A DNA stretch of 64,000 nt, taken from the NCBI RefSeq assembly GCF_002814235.1, contig NZ_PHSU01000042.1:1-64000 (forward strand), read 5' to 3'. The notes below the pieces were generated by a model. It was not told the origin of the DNA. It saw only the letters and a list, made by a program, of their open reading frames with translations, and searched no databases. The translations under genes were made by a program, and so were the position numbers. Shown piece after piece: positions 53,895 through 62,441 of this stretch; the stretch's first letter is position 1, and each line of letters begins with the position of its first letter. This DNA comes from Pseudomonas sp. QS1027. GTDB lineage: Bacteria; Pseudomonadota; Gammaproteobacteria; Pseudomonadales; Pseudomonadaceae.

Positions 53895-54130
53895 GGCAGA
53901 AAGTCAGCGTCCGAAAAAAATCTAGGAGATAGCCGAAAGCACACGGCACGTTGCAGGGAAATGTAATGGAATATTTTGAAGCGCGCTTGCGTGCAGTTCC
54001 GATACAAAGCGACCTCCGCCACGGGCAACCGGCTCTTTAGACTGGGAAATCGAAATAAGATTGATTGTAATTTATAACGCTCCACATCGAGTCACTTCTG
54101 ATGCGTAGCCTGTCTTCCCGGAGCTCCCCG

Positions 54131-55249
54131 ATGATCAAACCCCGCGCGCTCCTGCGCCTGAGTGCCCTGTTCGGTGCCCTGCTGTTCGGCCATGTCGCCG
54201 CCGCGGCGGCCCATGAAGTCACCGATGTGCTCGGTCGCAAGGTCGAGGTGCCGGACCATGTCCAGCGTGTGGTGCTGGGTGAAGGCCGGTTGATCTCGGC
54301 CTTCGCCCTGCTCGACCGCGACGCGCCGTTCCAGCGCATCGTCGGCTGGCAGAACGACCTGCGCCTGCTCGACCCGCACACCTATGCCGCCTATGCGGCG
54401 AAGTTCCCGACGGTGAAGGACATCCCGCTGATCGGCCAGGCCTCGGAGCAGAGCGTCAGTGCCGAGGAGATCCTCAGCCTCAAGCCGGACCTGGCGGTGT
54501 TCAGCATCTCCGGCCACGGCCCGACCGAACACAGCCCGGTGGCCGATGTGCTGGCCAAGGCCGGGATCGCGGTGTTGTTCGTCGACTTCCGGATCAATCC
54601 GATCAAGGGTACTCATGTGAGTCTCGATGCCCTGGGCCAGGCCCTCGGCCGGGAAAAGGAGGCCCAGGCCTACCTCGACTTCTATGACCAGCATGTGAAA
54701 GCCATCACCGACAAGGTCGCGGGCCTGGCGGCTAACCAGCGGCCGAAGGTCTTCCTCGAACTGCTGGCCGGAGCCTGGCAGGCACCGGGGCATACCACCG
54801 GCAAGGGCGGCATGGGTGAAGTGATTCGTACCGTCGGCGGGGTGAATATCGCCGAAGGCGTAGTGCCTGGCGCACTGGGGGATATCAGCGTCGAGTTCGC
54901 CCTCAAGGCTGACCCGGATGTGTATATCGCCACCGGCAACCACAAGCCGGGTTTGATCCTCGGTGCAGAGGTGAGTCCGGCTGAAGCTCAAGAGGCCTTC
55001 AATACGGTGCTTGCGCGTCCCGAATTCAAGAACCTGCGGGCCATCCGTGGCGGTAATGCCCACGGCCTGTGGCATGACTTCTACAACTCGCCGTACAACC
55101 TGTTGGCCATCGAGGCCCTGGCCAAGTGGGTACATCCGGAATTGTTCGCCGGGATCGATCCTCAGAAGACGATGGATGAGATCAACCAGCAGTTCCTCGG
55201 TACGCCGCTCAAGGGCGCGTACTGGATCGATGCTGCCACTCACAACTGA
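54131..55249 (+). CDS. Iron-type ABC importer, periplasmic binding protein
   Basis: A 372-residue binding protein of the FecB/BtuF cluster. The signal peptide ends near AAAAAHEV, followed by TDVLGRKVEVPDHVQRVV and ILSLKPDLAVFSISGHG, the usual helix-backbone fold. It should bind a ferric siderophore or related metal chelate. GGAGCTCCCCG before the ATG supports the start. A REP pair separates it from the permease gene. No TonB receptor gene lies nearby. Confidence 0.82.
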   Translation: MIKPRALLRLSALFGALLFGHVAAAAAHEVTDVLGRKVEVPDHVQRVVLGEGRLISAFALLDRDAPFQRIVGWQNDLRLLDPHTYAAYAAKFPTVKDIPLIGQASEQSVSAEEILSLKPDLAVFSISGHGPTEHSPVADVLAKAGIAVLFVDFRINPIKGTHVSLDALGQALGREKEAQAYLDFYDQHVKAITDKVAGLAANQRPKVFLELLAGAWQAPGHTTGKGGMGEVIRTVGGVNIAEGVVPGALGDISVEFALKADPDVYIATGNHKPGLILGAEVSPAEAQEAFNTVLARPEFKNLRAIRGGNAHGLWHDFYNSPYNLLAIEALAKWVHPELFAGIDPQKTMDEINQQFLGTPLKGAYWIDAATHN

Positions 55250-55271
55250 GGACCCAAGGCGAACGCCCCCT

Positions 55272-55360
55272 TGTAGGAGCCGGCTTGCTGGCGATTGCGG
55301 TGTATCAGGCGACATAGATGTCGACCCTGAGATCGAATCGCCAGCAAGCCGGCTCCTACA
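55272..55360. repeat. REP pair between binding-protein and permease genes
   Basis: TGTAGGAGCCGGCTTGCTGGCGAT faces its inverted copy ending at 55360. The loop GCGGTGTATCAGGCGACA is repeated in the REP at 57299-57388, so the two elements are recent copies. It interrupts the transporter operon. Confidence 0.9.
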
Positions 55361-55398
55361 GGGATATCCGGCGCCTGCAAGGGCTGCGGTAAGCCTGC

Positions 55399-56478
55399 AT
55401 GACGATGAACACATCCATAAGTTCTTCTCCAGCCCTGGACCTGGCCGAAGCCAGCCAGGGCTATCGCCGCCTGCTGCTGCGCCGCTTGTGGCTGCTGCTT
55501 CTGCTGGGCGGCGCCTTGCTTTGCGCGATTCTCGTCGACCTCGCCAGCGGCCCGTCCGGCATGGGCCTGCCAGCCTTGCTCGACGGCCTGCTGCATCCGG
55601 CCCACCTGAGCCTCACCGACCAGGTGATCATCTGGAACGTGCGCCTGCCCTACGCGCTGATGGCGGTGCTGGTGGGTTGCGCGCTGTCCCTGGCCGGCGC
55701 GGAAATGCAGGCGATCCTCAATAACCCGTTGGCCAGTCCCTTCACCCTTGGCGTCTCATCGGCGGCGGCGCTGGGCGCCTCCCTGGTGATCGTCTTCCCG
55801 ATCTCCAGCGCCTGGCTGTCGAACAACAGCGCCATCTCGCTCTCGGCATTCATCTTCGCCGCCGCCTCGGTGTTCCTGCTGCAAGCCATGTCGCGACTGC
55901 GTGGCGCCGGGGTGGAAAGCCTGGTGCTGTTCGGCATCGCCCTGGTGTTCAGTTGCAACGCGGTGGTCGCCCTGCTGCAACTGGCGGCCACCGAGGACGT
56001 GCTGCAACAACTGGTGTTCTGGACCTTGGGCAGCGTGACCCGGGCCAACTGGGACAAGCTCGGCATTCTTGCCCTGGTGATCGTGCTGGTGCTGCCGTTT
56101 TCCCTCGCCGCCGCGCCGCGCCTGACCTTGCTGCGCATGGGCGAAGACCGCGCCAAGAGTTTTGGCGTCGACGTCCGCCGTTTGCGTTTTGCCTCGTTGC
56201 TGCGCATCAGCCTGTTGTCGGCCACGGCGGTGGCCTTTGTCGGCACCATCGGCTTTATCGGCCTGGTCGGGCCGCATATCGCCCGGATCCTGGTAGGCGA
56301 GGACCAGCGTTTCCTGCTGCCGGCCAGTGCGTTGGTGGGGGCGTTGCTGCTGTCGCTGTCGTCGATTGCCAGCAAGCTGATCCTGCCCGGAGTGATCGTG
56401 CCGGTGGGCATCGTCACTGCCCTGGTGGGGGTACCGATCTTCGTCTTGCTGGTATTCAAACGCGGGAGGCAGCTATGA
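55399..56478 (+). CDS. Iron-type ABC importer, permease (FecCD family)
   Basis: A 359-residue membrane protein with about nine to ten segments. ALSLAGAEMQAILNNPLASP with FTLGVSSAAALGAS and GTIGFIGLVGPHIARILVG are the FecCD hallmarks, the latter near the ATPase-coupling loop. A single permease gene suggests a homodimer. The start at 55399 has no strong ribosome binding site; ATG 55405 is an alternative. It overlaps the ATPase gene by four bases. Confidence 0.9.
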   Translation: MTMNTSISSSPALDLAEASQGYRRLLLRRLWLLLLLGGALLCAILVDLASGPSGMGLPALLDGLLHPAHLSLTDQVIIWNVRLPYALMAVLVGCALSLAGAEMQAILNNPLASPFTLGVSSAAALGASLVIVFPISSAWLSNNSAISLSAFIFAAASVFLLQAMSRLRGAGVESLVLFGIALVFSCNAVVALLQLAATEDVLQQLVFWTLGSVTRANWDKLGILALVIVLVLPFSLAAAPRLTLLRMGEDRAKSFGVDVRRLRFASLLRISLLSATAVAFVGTIGFIGLVGPHIARILVGEDQRFLLPASALVGALLLSLSSIASKLILPGVIVPVGIVTALVGVPIFVLLVFKRGRQL

Positions 56479-57254
56479 CGGCTCCGTACGATGGCTTGCG
56501 AATCGAACACGCGGTGATCGGCTATGGACGACGGGAGGTGGTTCGCGATGTGACGCTGCCCGCGCTGCAACCCGGCACGCTGACGGCATTGATCGGCCCC
56601 AATGGAGCCGGCAAATCGACCTTGCTGCGTGGCGTGGCCGGGCTGGAGAACATGCACGGGGCGGTGCACCTGGCCGGCGACGATCTGGCGAAGTTGTCGG
56701 TGGCCGAACGGGCGCGCCGGGTGACCTATATGCCGCAGAACCTGCCGCCGGGCCTGAGCCTGAGCGTGATGGAAAGCGTGGTCGCGGCATTGCGGGTCGG
56801 GCAACTGTCCAATGCGCAGTGCCTGGAGGAAGCGTTCAAGGCCCTGCAACGGATCGGCATCACCCATCTGGCGGACCAGTGGTTGAGTACCTTGTCCGGT
56901 GGGCAGCGGCAGTTGGTCAGCCTGGCACAGTTGATTGCGCGCCGGCCGCAGGTGATGTTGCTGGACGAGCCCACCAGTGCGCTGGACCTGAACTATCAGT
57001 TGAAGGTCATGGAATGCGTGCGCTCGCTGGTGCGTGAACACCGTTTGATTGCCGTGGTGGTGCTGCACGATATCAACCTGGCGGCGCGTTATGCCGACCA
57101 GTTGGCGGTGCTGCGCGAGGGACGCCTGTTTGCCAGCGGCGCCCCCCAGGCGATTCTCAGCCCGGCGCTGTTTGCCGAGGTGTATGGCGTGCAGGCGCGG
57201 ATCGAGCGCTGTTCACGGGACACGGTGCAGGTCATGGTCGATCACGCCCTGTAA
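56475..57254 (+). CDS. Iron-type ABC importer, ATPase
   Basis: A 259-residue ATPase: Walker A GPNGAGKST (41-49), Q-loop MPQNLPPG, signature LSGGQRQ (140-146), Walker B VMLLDEP (160-166) and the H-loop VVLHD. GGGAGGCAGCT precedes the ATG, which overlaps the permease stop as ATGA. It drives the importer encoded by the two genes before it. A near-identical REP pair follows. Confidence 0.93.
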   Translation: MTAPYDGLRIEHAVIGYGRREVVRDVTLPALQPGTLTALIGPNGAGKSTLLRGVAGLENMHGAVHLAGDDLAKLSVAERARRVTYMPQNLPPGLSLSVMESVVAALRVGQLSNAQCLEEAFKALQRIGITHLADQWLSTLSGGQRQLVSLAQLIARRPQVMLLDEPTSALDLNYQLKVMECVRSLVREHRLIAVVVLHDINLAARYADQLAVLREGRLFASGAPQAILSPALFAEVYGVQARIERCSRDTVQVMVDHAL

Positions 57255-57298
57255 CCCGTTCTCGGGTTCGCCGCTCCCTGCGGGTCAAACACGGTCCG

Positions 57299-57388
57299 TG
57301 TAGGAGCCGGCTTGCTGGCGATAGCGGTGTATCAGGCGACAGGGATATCGGCCGCCAGATCGCAATCGCCAGCAAGCCGGCTCCTACA
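57299..57388. repeat. REP pair after the ABC ATPase gene
   Basis: Same arms as the other REPs. The internal bases after GAT read AGCGGTGTATCAGGCGACA, nearly identical to the copy at 55272-55360. Confidence 0.9.
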
Positions 57389-57425
57389 GGTTTTGCGTTC
57401 ATCCGGTGGTGCAGTGTTCGGCGTG

Positions 57426-57986
57426 TCAGGCGACAAGCAGTCTCTGGCTGGACACCACCGTTGCGTACTCGCCGTGCAGATTGCCCAGGGACATGGCATG
57501 GACCTCCTGGGCACAGTGGAACGCACCGAAGTAATCCGTCTTGTCGAACGTGTAGCACGCATCCTCCACCACCCAGGTCTCAAACCCGAGGTTGCCGGCC
57601 GTCCGCGCAGTCGCCTCCACGGAGTTGTGGGTCGCCACGCCGACAATCACCAACTGCTCGATACCGGTCTCGCGCAGCCAACCCTCCAACCCGGTCGCAC
57701 AAAACGCATCCGGCACCCGCTTCTGCACCAGCCGTTCGCCCGGCCCCGGCGCGAAACGCTGCTGGAACTCAACCCCCGACTGCCCGGGCCAGAACACCGA
57801 CTCCGGCGAATGCGACAGATGCTGGACATGCACAATCGGACGCGCGGTTCGACGCCAGTGTTGCAGCAACTCAAGCATCCGCTCTTCAGCCTCGGGATTG
57901 TTGCGTGGCCCCAGCTTCGGATGAAGAATGCCTTGCTGCTGGTCGATCAGGATCAACGCCGCGTTTACCTGGATATCCCTGTTCAT
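57426..57986 (-). CDS. Isochorismatase-like hydrolase lacking the family Cys
   Basis: A 186-residue Rossmann-like hydrolase. Asp15 (LILIDQQQG) and Lys89 (LVQKRVPDAF) are in place. The position of the usual nucleophilic Cys reads GVATHNSVEATAR, so Ser122 replaces it. Isochorismatases of the EntB/PhzD type also lack the Cys, so activity is not excluded, but a nicotinamidase-like thiol mechanism is. AAAAGGCATG precedes the start. It is transcribed alone between two REP-flanked operons. Confidence 0.8.
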   Translation of the reverse strand: MNRDIQVNAALILIDQQQGILHPKLGPRNNPEAEERMLELLQHWRRTARPIVHVQHLSHSPESVFWPGQSGVEFQQRFAPGPGERLVQKRVPDAFCATGLEGWLRETGIEQLVIVGVATHNSVEATARTAGNLGFETWVVEDACYTFDKTDYFGAFHCAQEVHAMSLGNLHGEYATVVSSQRLLVA

Positions 57987-58108
57987 GCCTTTTCCCTTCC
58001 GATTTATCGCTCAAAACTCGAAATAAGCCCGCCCGCCGTCTTGCGCGCCTTCCTCCTGCTCACTAACGTAGCGCCTTTACTGACGCTACCCCCCGCAGGA
58101 GCTTTGCC

Positions 58109-60562
58109 ATGGCCTCGCCAGCCTTTTCCTTCTCTCTCAAGCAATGTGGCGTTGCCGCCGCCATGGCGGGCCTGCTCGGCCTGACTGGTTGCCAGACCTG
58201 GAACTCCCAGGACAGCCTGCCACCGACCTCCGGCGTACAGCCGATCAAAGGCCTGGCGCAGAACGTCTCGGTGCGCCGCAACAGCCTCGGCATGCCGCTG
58301 ATCGAAAGCAACACCTTTCACGATGCGCTGTTCACCCTCGGTTACGTCCACGCCAGCGACCGCATCACCCAGATGGTCACCCTGCGCCTGCTCGCCGAGG
58401 GCCGGCTTGCCGAAATCAACGGCCCGGACGCCCTCGACACCGACCGTTTCATGCGTGCCGTCAACCTGAAGAAAAGCGCCGGCGAGTTGTACAACGCCTC
58501 GTCACCACGGCTCAAGCGCTTCTTCGAAGTCTACGCGCGCGGCGTCAACGCCTACCTGTTCCGCTACCGCGACAAGCTGCCGCCGGACCTCGCCAGCAGC
58601 GGCTACCGCCCGGAATACTGGAAGCCGGAAGATTCCGCGCTGATCTTCTGCCTGCTCAACTTCAACCTGTCGGCCAACCTGCAGCAGGAGATTTCCAGCC
58701 TGGTCCTGGCGCAGAAAGTCGGCGTCGACAAACTCGCCTGGCTGACCCCGGCCGCCCCGGACGAACCGCTGCCCCTGGCCGAAGCCGAGAAACTCAAGGG
58801 CATCGCCCTCAGCCAGGTCTCGGGCCTGGGCGCGCTGAACAAGGCCGCCGAGCAAGTCGCCGCGCTGAATATCCTCGGCTCCGGCACCTCGACCAACTGG
58901 GCCATCGGCCCGCAGCGCGCCCGCAGCGGCAAGAGCCTGCTGGCCGCCGACCTGCAACAACCGACCAGCGCCCCCGCCGCCTGGAACTACGTGCAGATCT
59001 ACGCACCGAAGTATCGGGCCGCCGGGACCTCGATCGCCGGCCTGCCGATGCTGCTGTCCGGTTTCAACGGCAAGGTGGCCTGGAGCATGGCCGCCGTGCC
59101 GGGGGACAACCAGGACCTGTTCCTGGAAAAACTCAAGCGCCAGGGCAATGCGCTCTATTACGAAGCCGACGGCAAGTGGCTGCCGGCCATCGTGCGCAAC
59201 GAAACCTACTTCATCAAGGGCCAGCGCTCGATCCGCGAGACGGTATTCGAAACCCGTCACGGCCCGCTGCTCAACAGTGCACTGGACAACACCGCCCTGA
59301 CCGGCGGCTACGGCCTGGCCCTGCAGACCGCCTCGTTCAAGGACGACAAGAGCCTGGATGCGTTCTTCGACCTGTCCCGTGCCCAGAGCGCCGAGAAAGC
59401 CTCCGATGCCAGCCGGGAAATCCGCGCCATCGCGCTGAACATGGTCTTCGCCGACGCCAGCCATATCGGTTGGCAGGTCACCGGGCGCTTCCCCAACCGC
59501 CGCGAAGGCGAAGGCCTGTTGCCGTCGCCGGGCTGGGACAGCCGCTTCGACTGGGACGGCTACGCCGACGCGATGCTCCACCCTTATGACCAGGACCCGG
59601 GCCAGGGCTGGCTGGGCACCGCCAACCAGCGCACCGCGGCGCGCGGTTACGGCATGCAATTGTCCAACGCCTGGTACTACCCGGAACGCGGCGAACGCCT
59701 GGCTGAACTGGCCGCTGCCGGCAAGCAGGACGGCCGCAGCACCATCGCCATGCAGTACGACCAGAGCACCACGTTCGCCAACAAACTGAAGAAAATGTTC
59801 GAAGCACCGGGCATGGCCGGGCCGCTCAAGCAAGCCATCGACGCCCTGCCGGAAGCCGAACGCGGCAAGGCACGCGAAGCCCTCGGCCGGTTGATGGCGT
59901 TCGACGGCAGGCTCAGCGCGACCTCGGCCGATGCCGCACTGTATGAGCTGTTCCTGCAGGAAAGCATGAAGCAGATCTTCCTCGACAAGCTCGGCCCGGA
60001 GAACGGTCCGGTCTGGCAGGCCTTTGTCGCCAACGGCAAGCTGTCCTACTCGGCCCAGGCCGATCACCTGCTGGGCCGCGAGGACAGCCCGTTCTGGGAT
60101 GACAGCCGCACGCCACAGAAAGAAGACAAGCCGGTCATCCTGGCCCGCAGCCTGGCCGCCGCGATCAGCGCCGGTGACAGCCTGCTGGGCAGCGATCACA
60201 AAGCCTGGCAATGGGGCACGCTGCACCGTTATAGCTGGAAGAACGGCGCCGGCCAGGTGATTCGCGGACCGATCCAGGCCGGCGGCGACCACACCACGCT
60301 GAACACCTCGGCCTATGCCTGGGGCGGCGGAAACTTCGACGTCACCCAGGTGCCGGGCGTGCGCATGATCGTCGACTTCGGCCAGATCGAACCGATGAGC
60401 GGCCAGCAGAGCCCCGGGCAATCCGGCAATCCGGCCAGCCCGAGCTACGCCAGCGGTATCGATGGCTGGTTGAAGGCCCAGTACGTCAGCTTCCCGATGC
60501 AACAGCAGAACTTCGACAAGGCCTACGGCACCACGCGCCTGACCCTGACGCCCGGCAAGTAA
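58109..60562 (+). CDS. Penicillin/AHL-acylase family lipoprotein (QuiP-like)
   Basis: An 817-residue Ntn-hydrolase precursor. The N-terminus GVAAAMAGLLGLTGC is a lipoprotein signal with lipobox LTGC (Cys28). The alpha chain (to about 260) includes NSLGMPLIESNTFHDALFTL. The candidate autocatalytic junction is GSGT-STNWAIG, making Ser261 the likely N-terminal nucleophile of the beta chain. GNPASP near the end is also family-like. Family members such as QuiP and PvdQ cut acyl-homoserine lactones or acyl side chains; the substrate here is unknown. GGAGCTTTGCC precedes the ATG. Confidence 0.78.
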   Translation: MASPAFSFSLKQCGVAAAMAGLLGLTGCQTWNSQDSLPPTSGVQPIKGLAQNVSVRRNSLGMPLIESNTFHDALFTLGYVHASDRITQMVTLRLLAEGRLAEINGPDALDTDRFMRAVNLKKSAGELYNASSPRLKRFFEVYARGVNAYLFRYRDKLPPDLASSGYRPEYWKPEDSALIFCLLNFNLSANLQQEISSLVLAQKVGVDKLAWLTPAAPDEPLPLAEAEKLKGIALSQVSGLGALNKAAEQVAALNILGSGTSTNWAIGPQRARSGKSLLAADLQQPTSAPAAWNYVQIYAPKYRAAGTSIAGLPMLLSGFNGKVAWSMAAVPGDNQDLFLEKLKRQGNALYYEADGKWLPAIVRNETYFIKGQRSIRETVFETRHGPLLNSALDNTALTGGYGLALQTASFKDDKSLDAFFDLSRAQSAEKASDASREIRAIALNMVFADASHIGWQVTGRFPNRREGEGLLPSPGWDSRFDWDGYADAMLHPYDQDPGQGWLGTANQRTAARGYGMQLSNAWYYPERGERLAELAAAGKQDGRSTIAMQYDQSTTFANKLKKMFEAPGMAGPLKQAIDALPEAERGKAREALGRLMAFDGRLSATSADAALYELFLQESMKQIFLDKLGPENGPVWQAFVANGKLSYSAQADHLLGREDSPFWDDSRTPQKEDKPVILARSLAAAISAGDSLLGSDHKAWQWGTLHRYSWKNGAGQVIRGPIQAGGDHTTLNTSAYAWGGGNFDVTQVPGVRMIVDFGQIEPMSGQQSPGQSGNPASPSYASGIDGWLKAQYVSFPMQQQNFDKAYGTTRLTLTPGK

Positions 60563-60874
60563 CACCTCACTGCCGGGTCCGGCCTGCCAGCGATGGCCTC
60601 ATCGCTGGCAAGTCGGTTCCTAAAGTTACGGGTGTCACCCTTCCCAACGTGTAACTGCACCCTTTTCTCACTCGCGAACGCACCAATATTGTGCAATTTA
60701 TTTCAGCCGCCCAATTTCGGGCATGATTAGCTGGCTCGGAGCCATATTCCTGCCTTTTAAAACACTTGTTCGTGACTCTGGTTCGGAAATTGCTACTTTT
60801 ATCAGGTCATACGCGTTCCAGTAACAGTACTCAGTGCGCCACAAGCGCTCATATTGGTTTTTAGGGAATAAATA
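60563..60874. other. Gap between the acylase gene and aotJ
   Basis: The left end has a decayed REP (60571-60626). The rest, up to the aotJ ribosome binding site (TAGGGAATAA), is AT-richer and must hold the aotJ promoter. ArgR control is expected from P. aeruginosa, but I could not define an ArgR site by eye. Confidence 0.55.
60571..60626. repeat. Degenerate REP
   Basis: TGCCGGGTCCGGCCTGCCAG with CGATGG faces ATCGCTGGCAAGTCGGTTCC. The arms resemble the TGTAGGAGCCGGCTTGC...element, but with several changes, so it is an old copy. Confidence 0.55.
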
Positions 60875-61654
60875 ATGAAAAAAGCATTGCTGACCCTTTC
60901 TGCACTGGCTCTCTGCATGGCCGCCGGCTCCGCTATGGCCAAGGAATACAAGGAACTGCGCTTCGGCGTCGACCCTTCGTACGCGCCATTCGAGTCCAAG
61001 GCTGCAGACGGTAGCCTGGTCGGCTTCGACATTGATCTGGGCAACGCCATCTGCGCCGAGCTGAAGGTCACCTGCAAATGGGTCGAAAGTGACTTCGACG
61101 GCATGATCCCTGGCCTGAACGCCAACAAGTTCGACGGTGTGATTTCGTCGATGACCGTGACCGAAGCCCGCCAGAAGGCCATCGACTTCTCCAACGAGCT
61201 GTTCTCCGGCCCGACTTCCCTGGTGTTCAAAAAGGGTGCGAACTTCTCCACGCCTGAGTCCCTCAAGGGCAAAACCGTGGGCTACGAGCAAGGCACCATC
61301 CAGGAAGCCTACGCCAAGGCCGTACTGGACAAGGCTGGTGTGACCACCAAGGCCTACGCCAACCAGGACCAGGTTTATGCTGACCTGACCTCCGGCCGCC
61401 TCGACGCTTCGGTGCAGGATATGCTGCAAGCCGAGCTGGGCTTCCTGAAGTCGCCAGCGGGCGCCGGCTACGAAGTCAGCAAGCCGATCGACGATCCACT
61501 GCTGCCAGCTAAAACCGCAGTCGGTATCAAAAAAGGCAACAAAGAGCTGAAAGCCCTGTTGGATAAAGGTCTTGCAGCCTTGCACAAAGATGGCAAGTAC
61601 GCGGAAATCCAGAAGAAGAACTTTGGTGAGCTGAACCTGTACAGCGGGAAGTGA
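60875..61654 (+). CDS. aotJ: Arginine/ornithine-binding protein AotJ
   Basis: A 259-residue periplasmic binding protein. The signal peptide is MKKALLTLSALALCMAAGSA. The mature part opens LRFGVDPSYAPFESKAADGS and has GFDIDLGNAICAEL, the HisJ/ArgT type. It captures basic amino acids for AotQMP. It starts the aot gene set (the order aotJ-aotQ-aotM is that of P. aeruginosa). A hairpin with four T residues follows directly, probably giving more binding protein than permease. Confidence 0.9.
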   Translation: MKKALLTLSALALCMAAGSAMAKEYKELRFGVDPSYAPFESKAADGSLVGFDIDLGNAICAELKVTCKWVESDFDGMIPGLNANKFDGVISSMTVTEARQKAIDFSNELFSGPTSLVFKKGANFSTPESLKGKTVGYEQGTIQEAYAKAVLDKAGVTTKAYANQDQVYADLTSGRLDASVQDMLQAELGFLKSPAGAGYEVSKPIDDPLLPAKTAVGIKKGNKELKALLDKGLAALHKDGKYAEIQKKNFGELNLYSGK

Positions 61655-61660
61655 TCCCTT

Positions 61661-61688
61661 GGCGCCCCTCGTCCGAGGGGCGCCTTTT
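61661..61688 (+). terminator. Intercistronic hairpin after aotJ
   Basis: GGCGCCCCTC pairs perfectly with GAGGGGCGCC around GTCC, followed by TTTT. It should partly end transcription or protect the aotJ message, a common arrangement between binding-protein and permease genes. Confidence 0.75.
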
Positions 61689-61712
61689 CGACTGCCAAAG
61701 GTCTGATTTTTC

Positions 61713-62441
61713 ATGTTCGACAACCTCCTGCAAACTCTGGGGCTTTCGGCCTTCAGCCTGAAGGGCTTTGGCCCGATTCTGCTGCAAGGCACCTGGATGA
61801 CCGTCCAGCTCTCCATCCTCTCGCTGCTGGTCAGCGTGCTACTGGGCCTGCTCGGCGCCAGTGCCAAATTATCCAGCTTCAGCCTGTTGCGCATTCCGGC
61901 CCAGCTCTACACCACGCTGATTCGCGGGGTTCCCGACCTGGTGCTGATGCTGCTGATTTTCTACAGCCTGCAAACCTGGCTCTCGACCCTGACCGATGCC
62001 ATGGACTGGGACTACATCGAGATTGACCCGTTTGCCGCCGGGGTCATCACCCTGGGCTTTATCTACGGTGCCTATTTCACCGAAACCTTCCGTGGTGCGA
62101 TTCTCGCCGTGCCACGCGGGCAGCTTGAAGCCGCCACAGCCTATGGCCTGACCCGGGCCCAGCGGTTCCGCTTCGTGACCTTTCCGCAAATGATGCGCTT
62201 CGCCCTGCCGGGGATCGGCAACAACTGGATGGTGATCCTCAAGGCCACCGCGCTGGTCTCGATCATTGGCCTGGCCGATCTGGTCAAGGCCGCCCAGGAC
62301 GCGGGCAAGAGCACCTATCAACTGTTCTACTTCCTGGTACTCGCCGCCTTGATCTACCTGCTCATTACCAGTGCTTCGAACTATGTCCTGCGCTGGCTGG
62401 AACGCCGCTATGCAGCAGGCGCCCGGGAGGCCGTGCGATGA
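61713..62441 (+). CDS. aotQ: Arginine/ornithine ABC permease AotQ
   Basis: A 242-residue permease with about five membrane segments and the ATPase-contact motif EAATAYGLTRAQRFRFVTFP (EAA loop). LYTTLIRGVPDLVLMLLIFY is typical of HisQ/ArtQ. It overlaps aotM by four bases and forms the channel with it. Confidence 0.92.
   Translation: MFDNLLQTLGLSAFSLKGFGPILLQGTWMTVQLSILSLLVSVLLGLLGASAKLSSFSLLRIPAQLYTTLIRGVPDLVLMLLIFYSLQTWLSTLTDAMDWDYIEIDPFAAGVITLGFIYGAYFTETFRGAILAVPRGQLEAATAYGLTRAQRFRFVTFPQMMRFALPGIGNNWMVILKATALVSIIGLADLVKAAQDAGKSTYQLFYFLVLAALIYLLITSASNYVLRWLERRYAAGAREAVR

Noticed and set aside
54040..54090. AT-rich AATAAGATTGATTGTAATT as a Fur box for the ABC importer
   Set aside because: Only about ten of 19 positions fit the consensus and there is no good symmetry.
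58502..60565. 687-codon frame antisense to the acylase gene
   Set aside because: Shadow frame; no motif, no start signal, and the plus-strand protein is clearly a family member.
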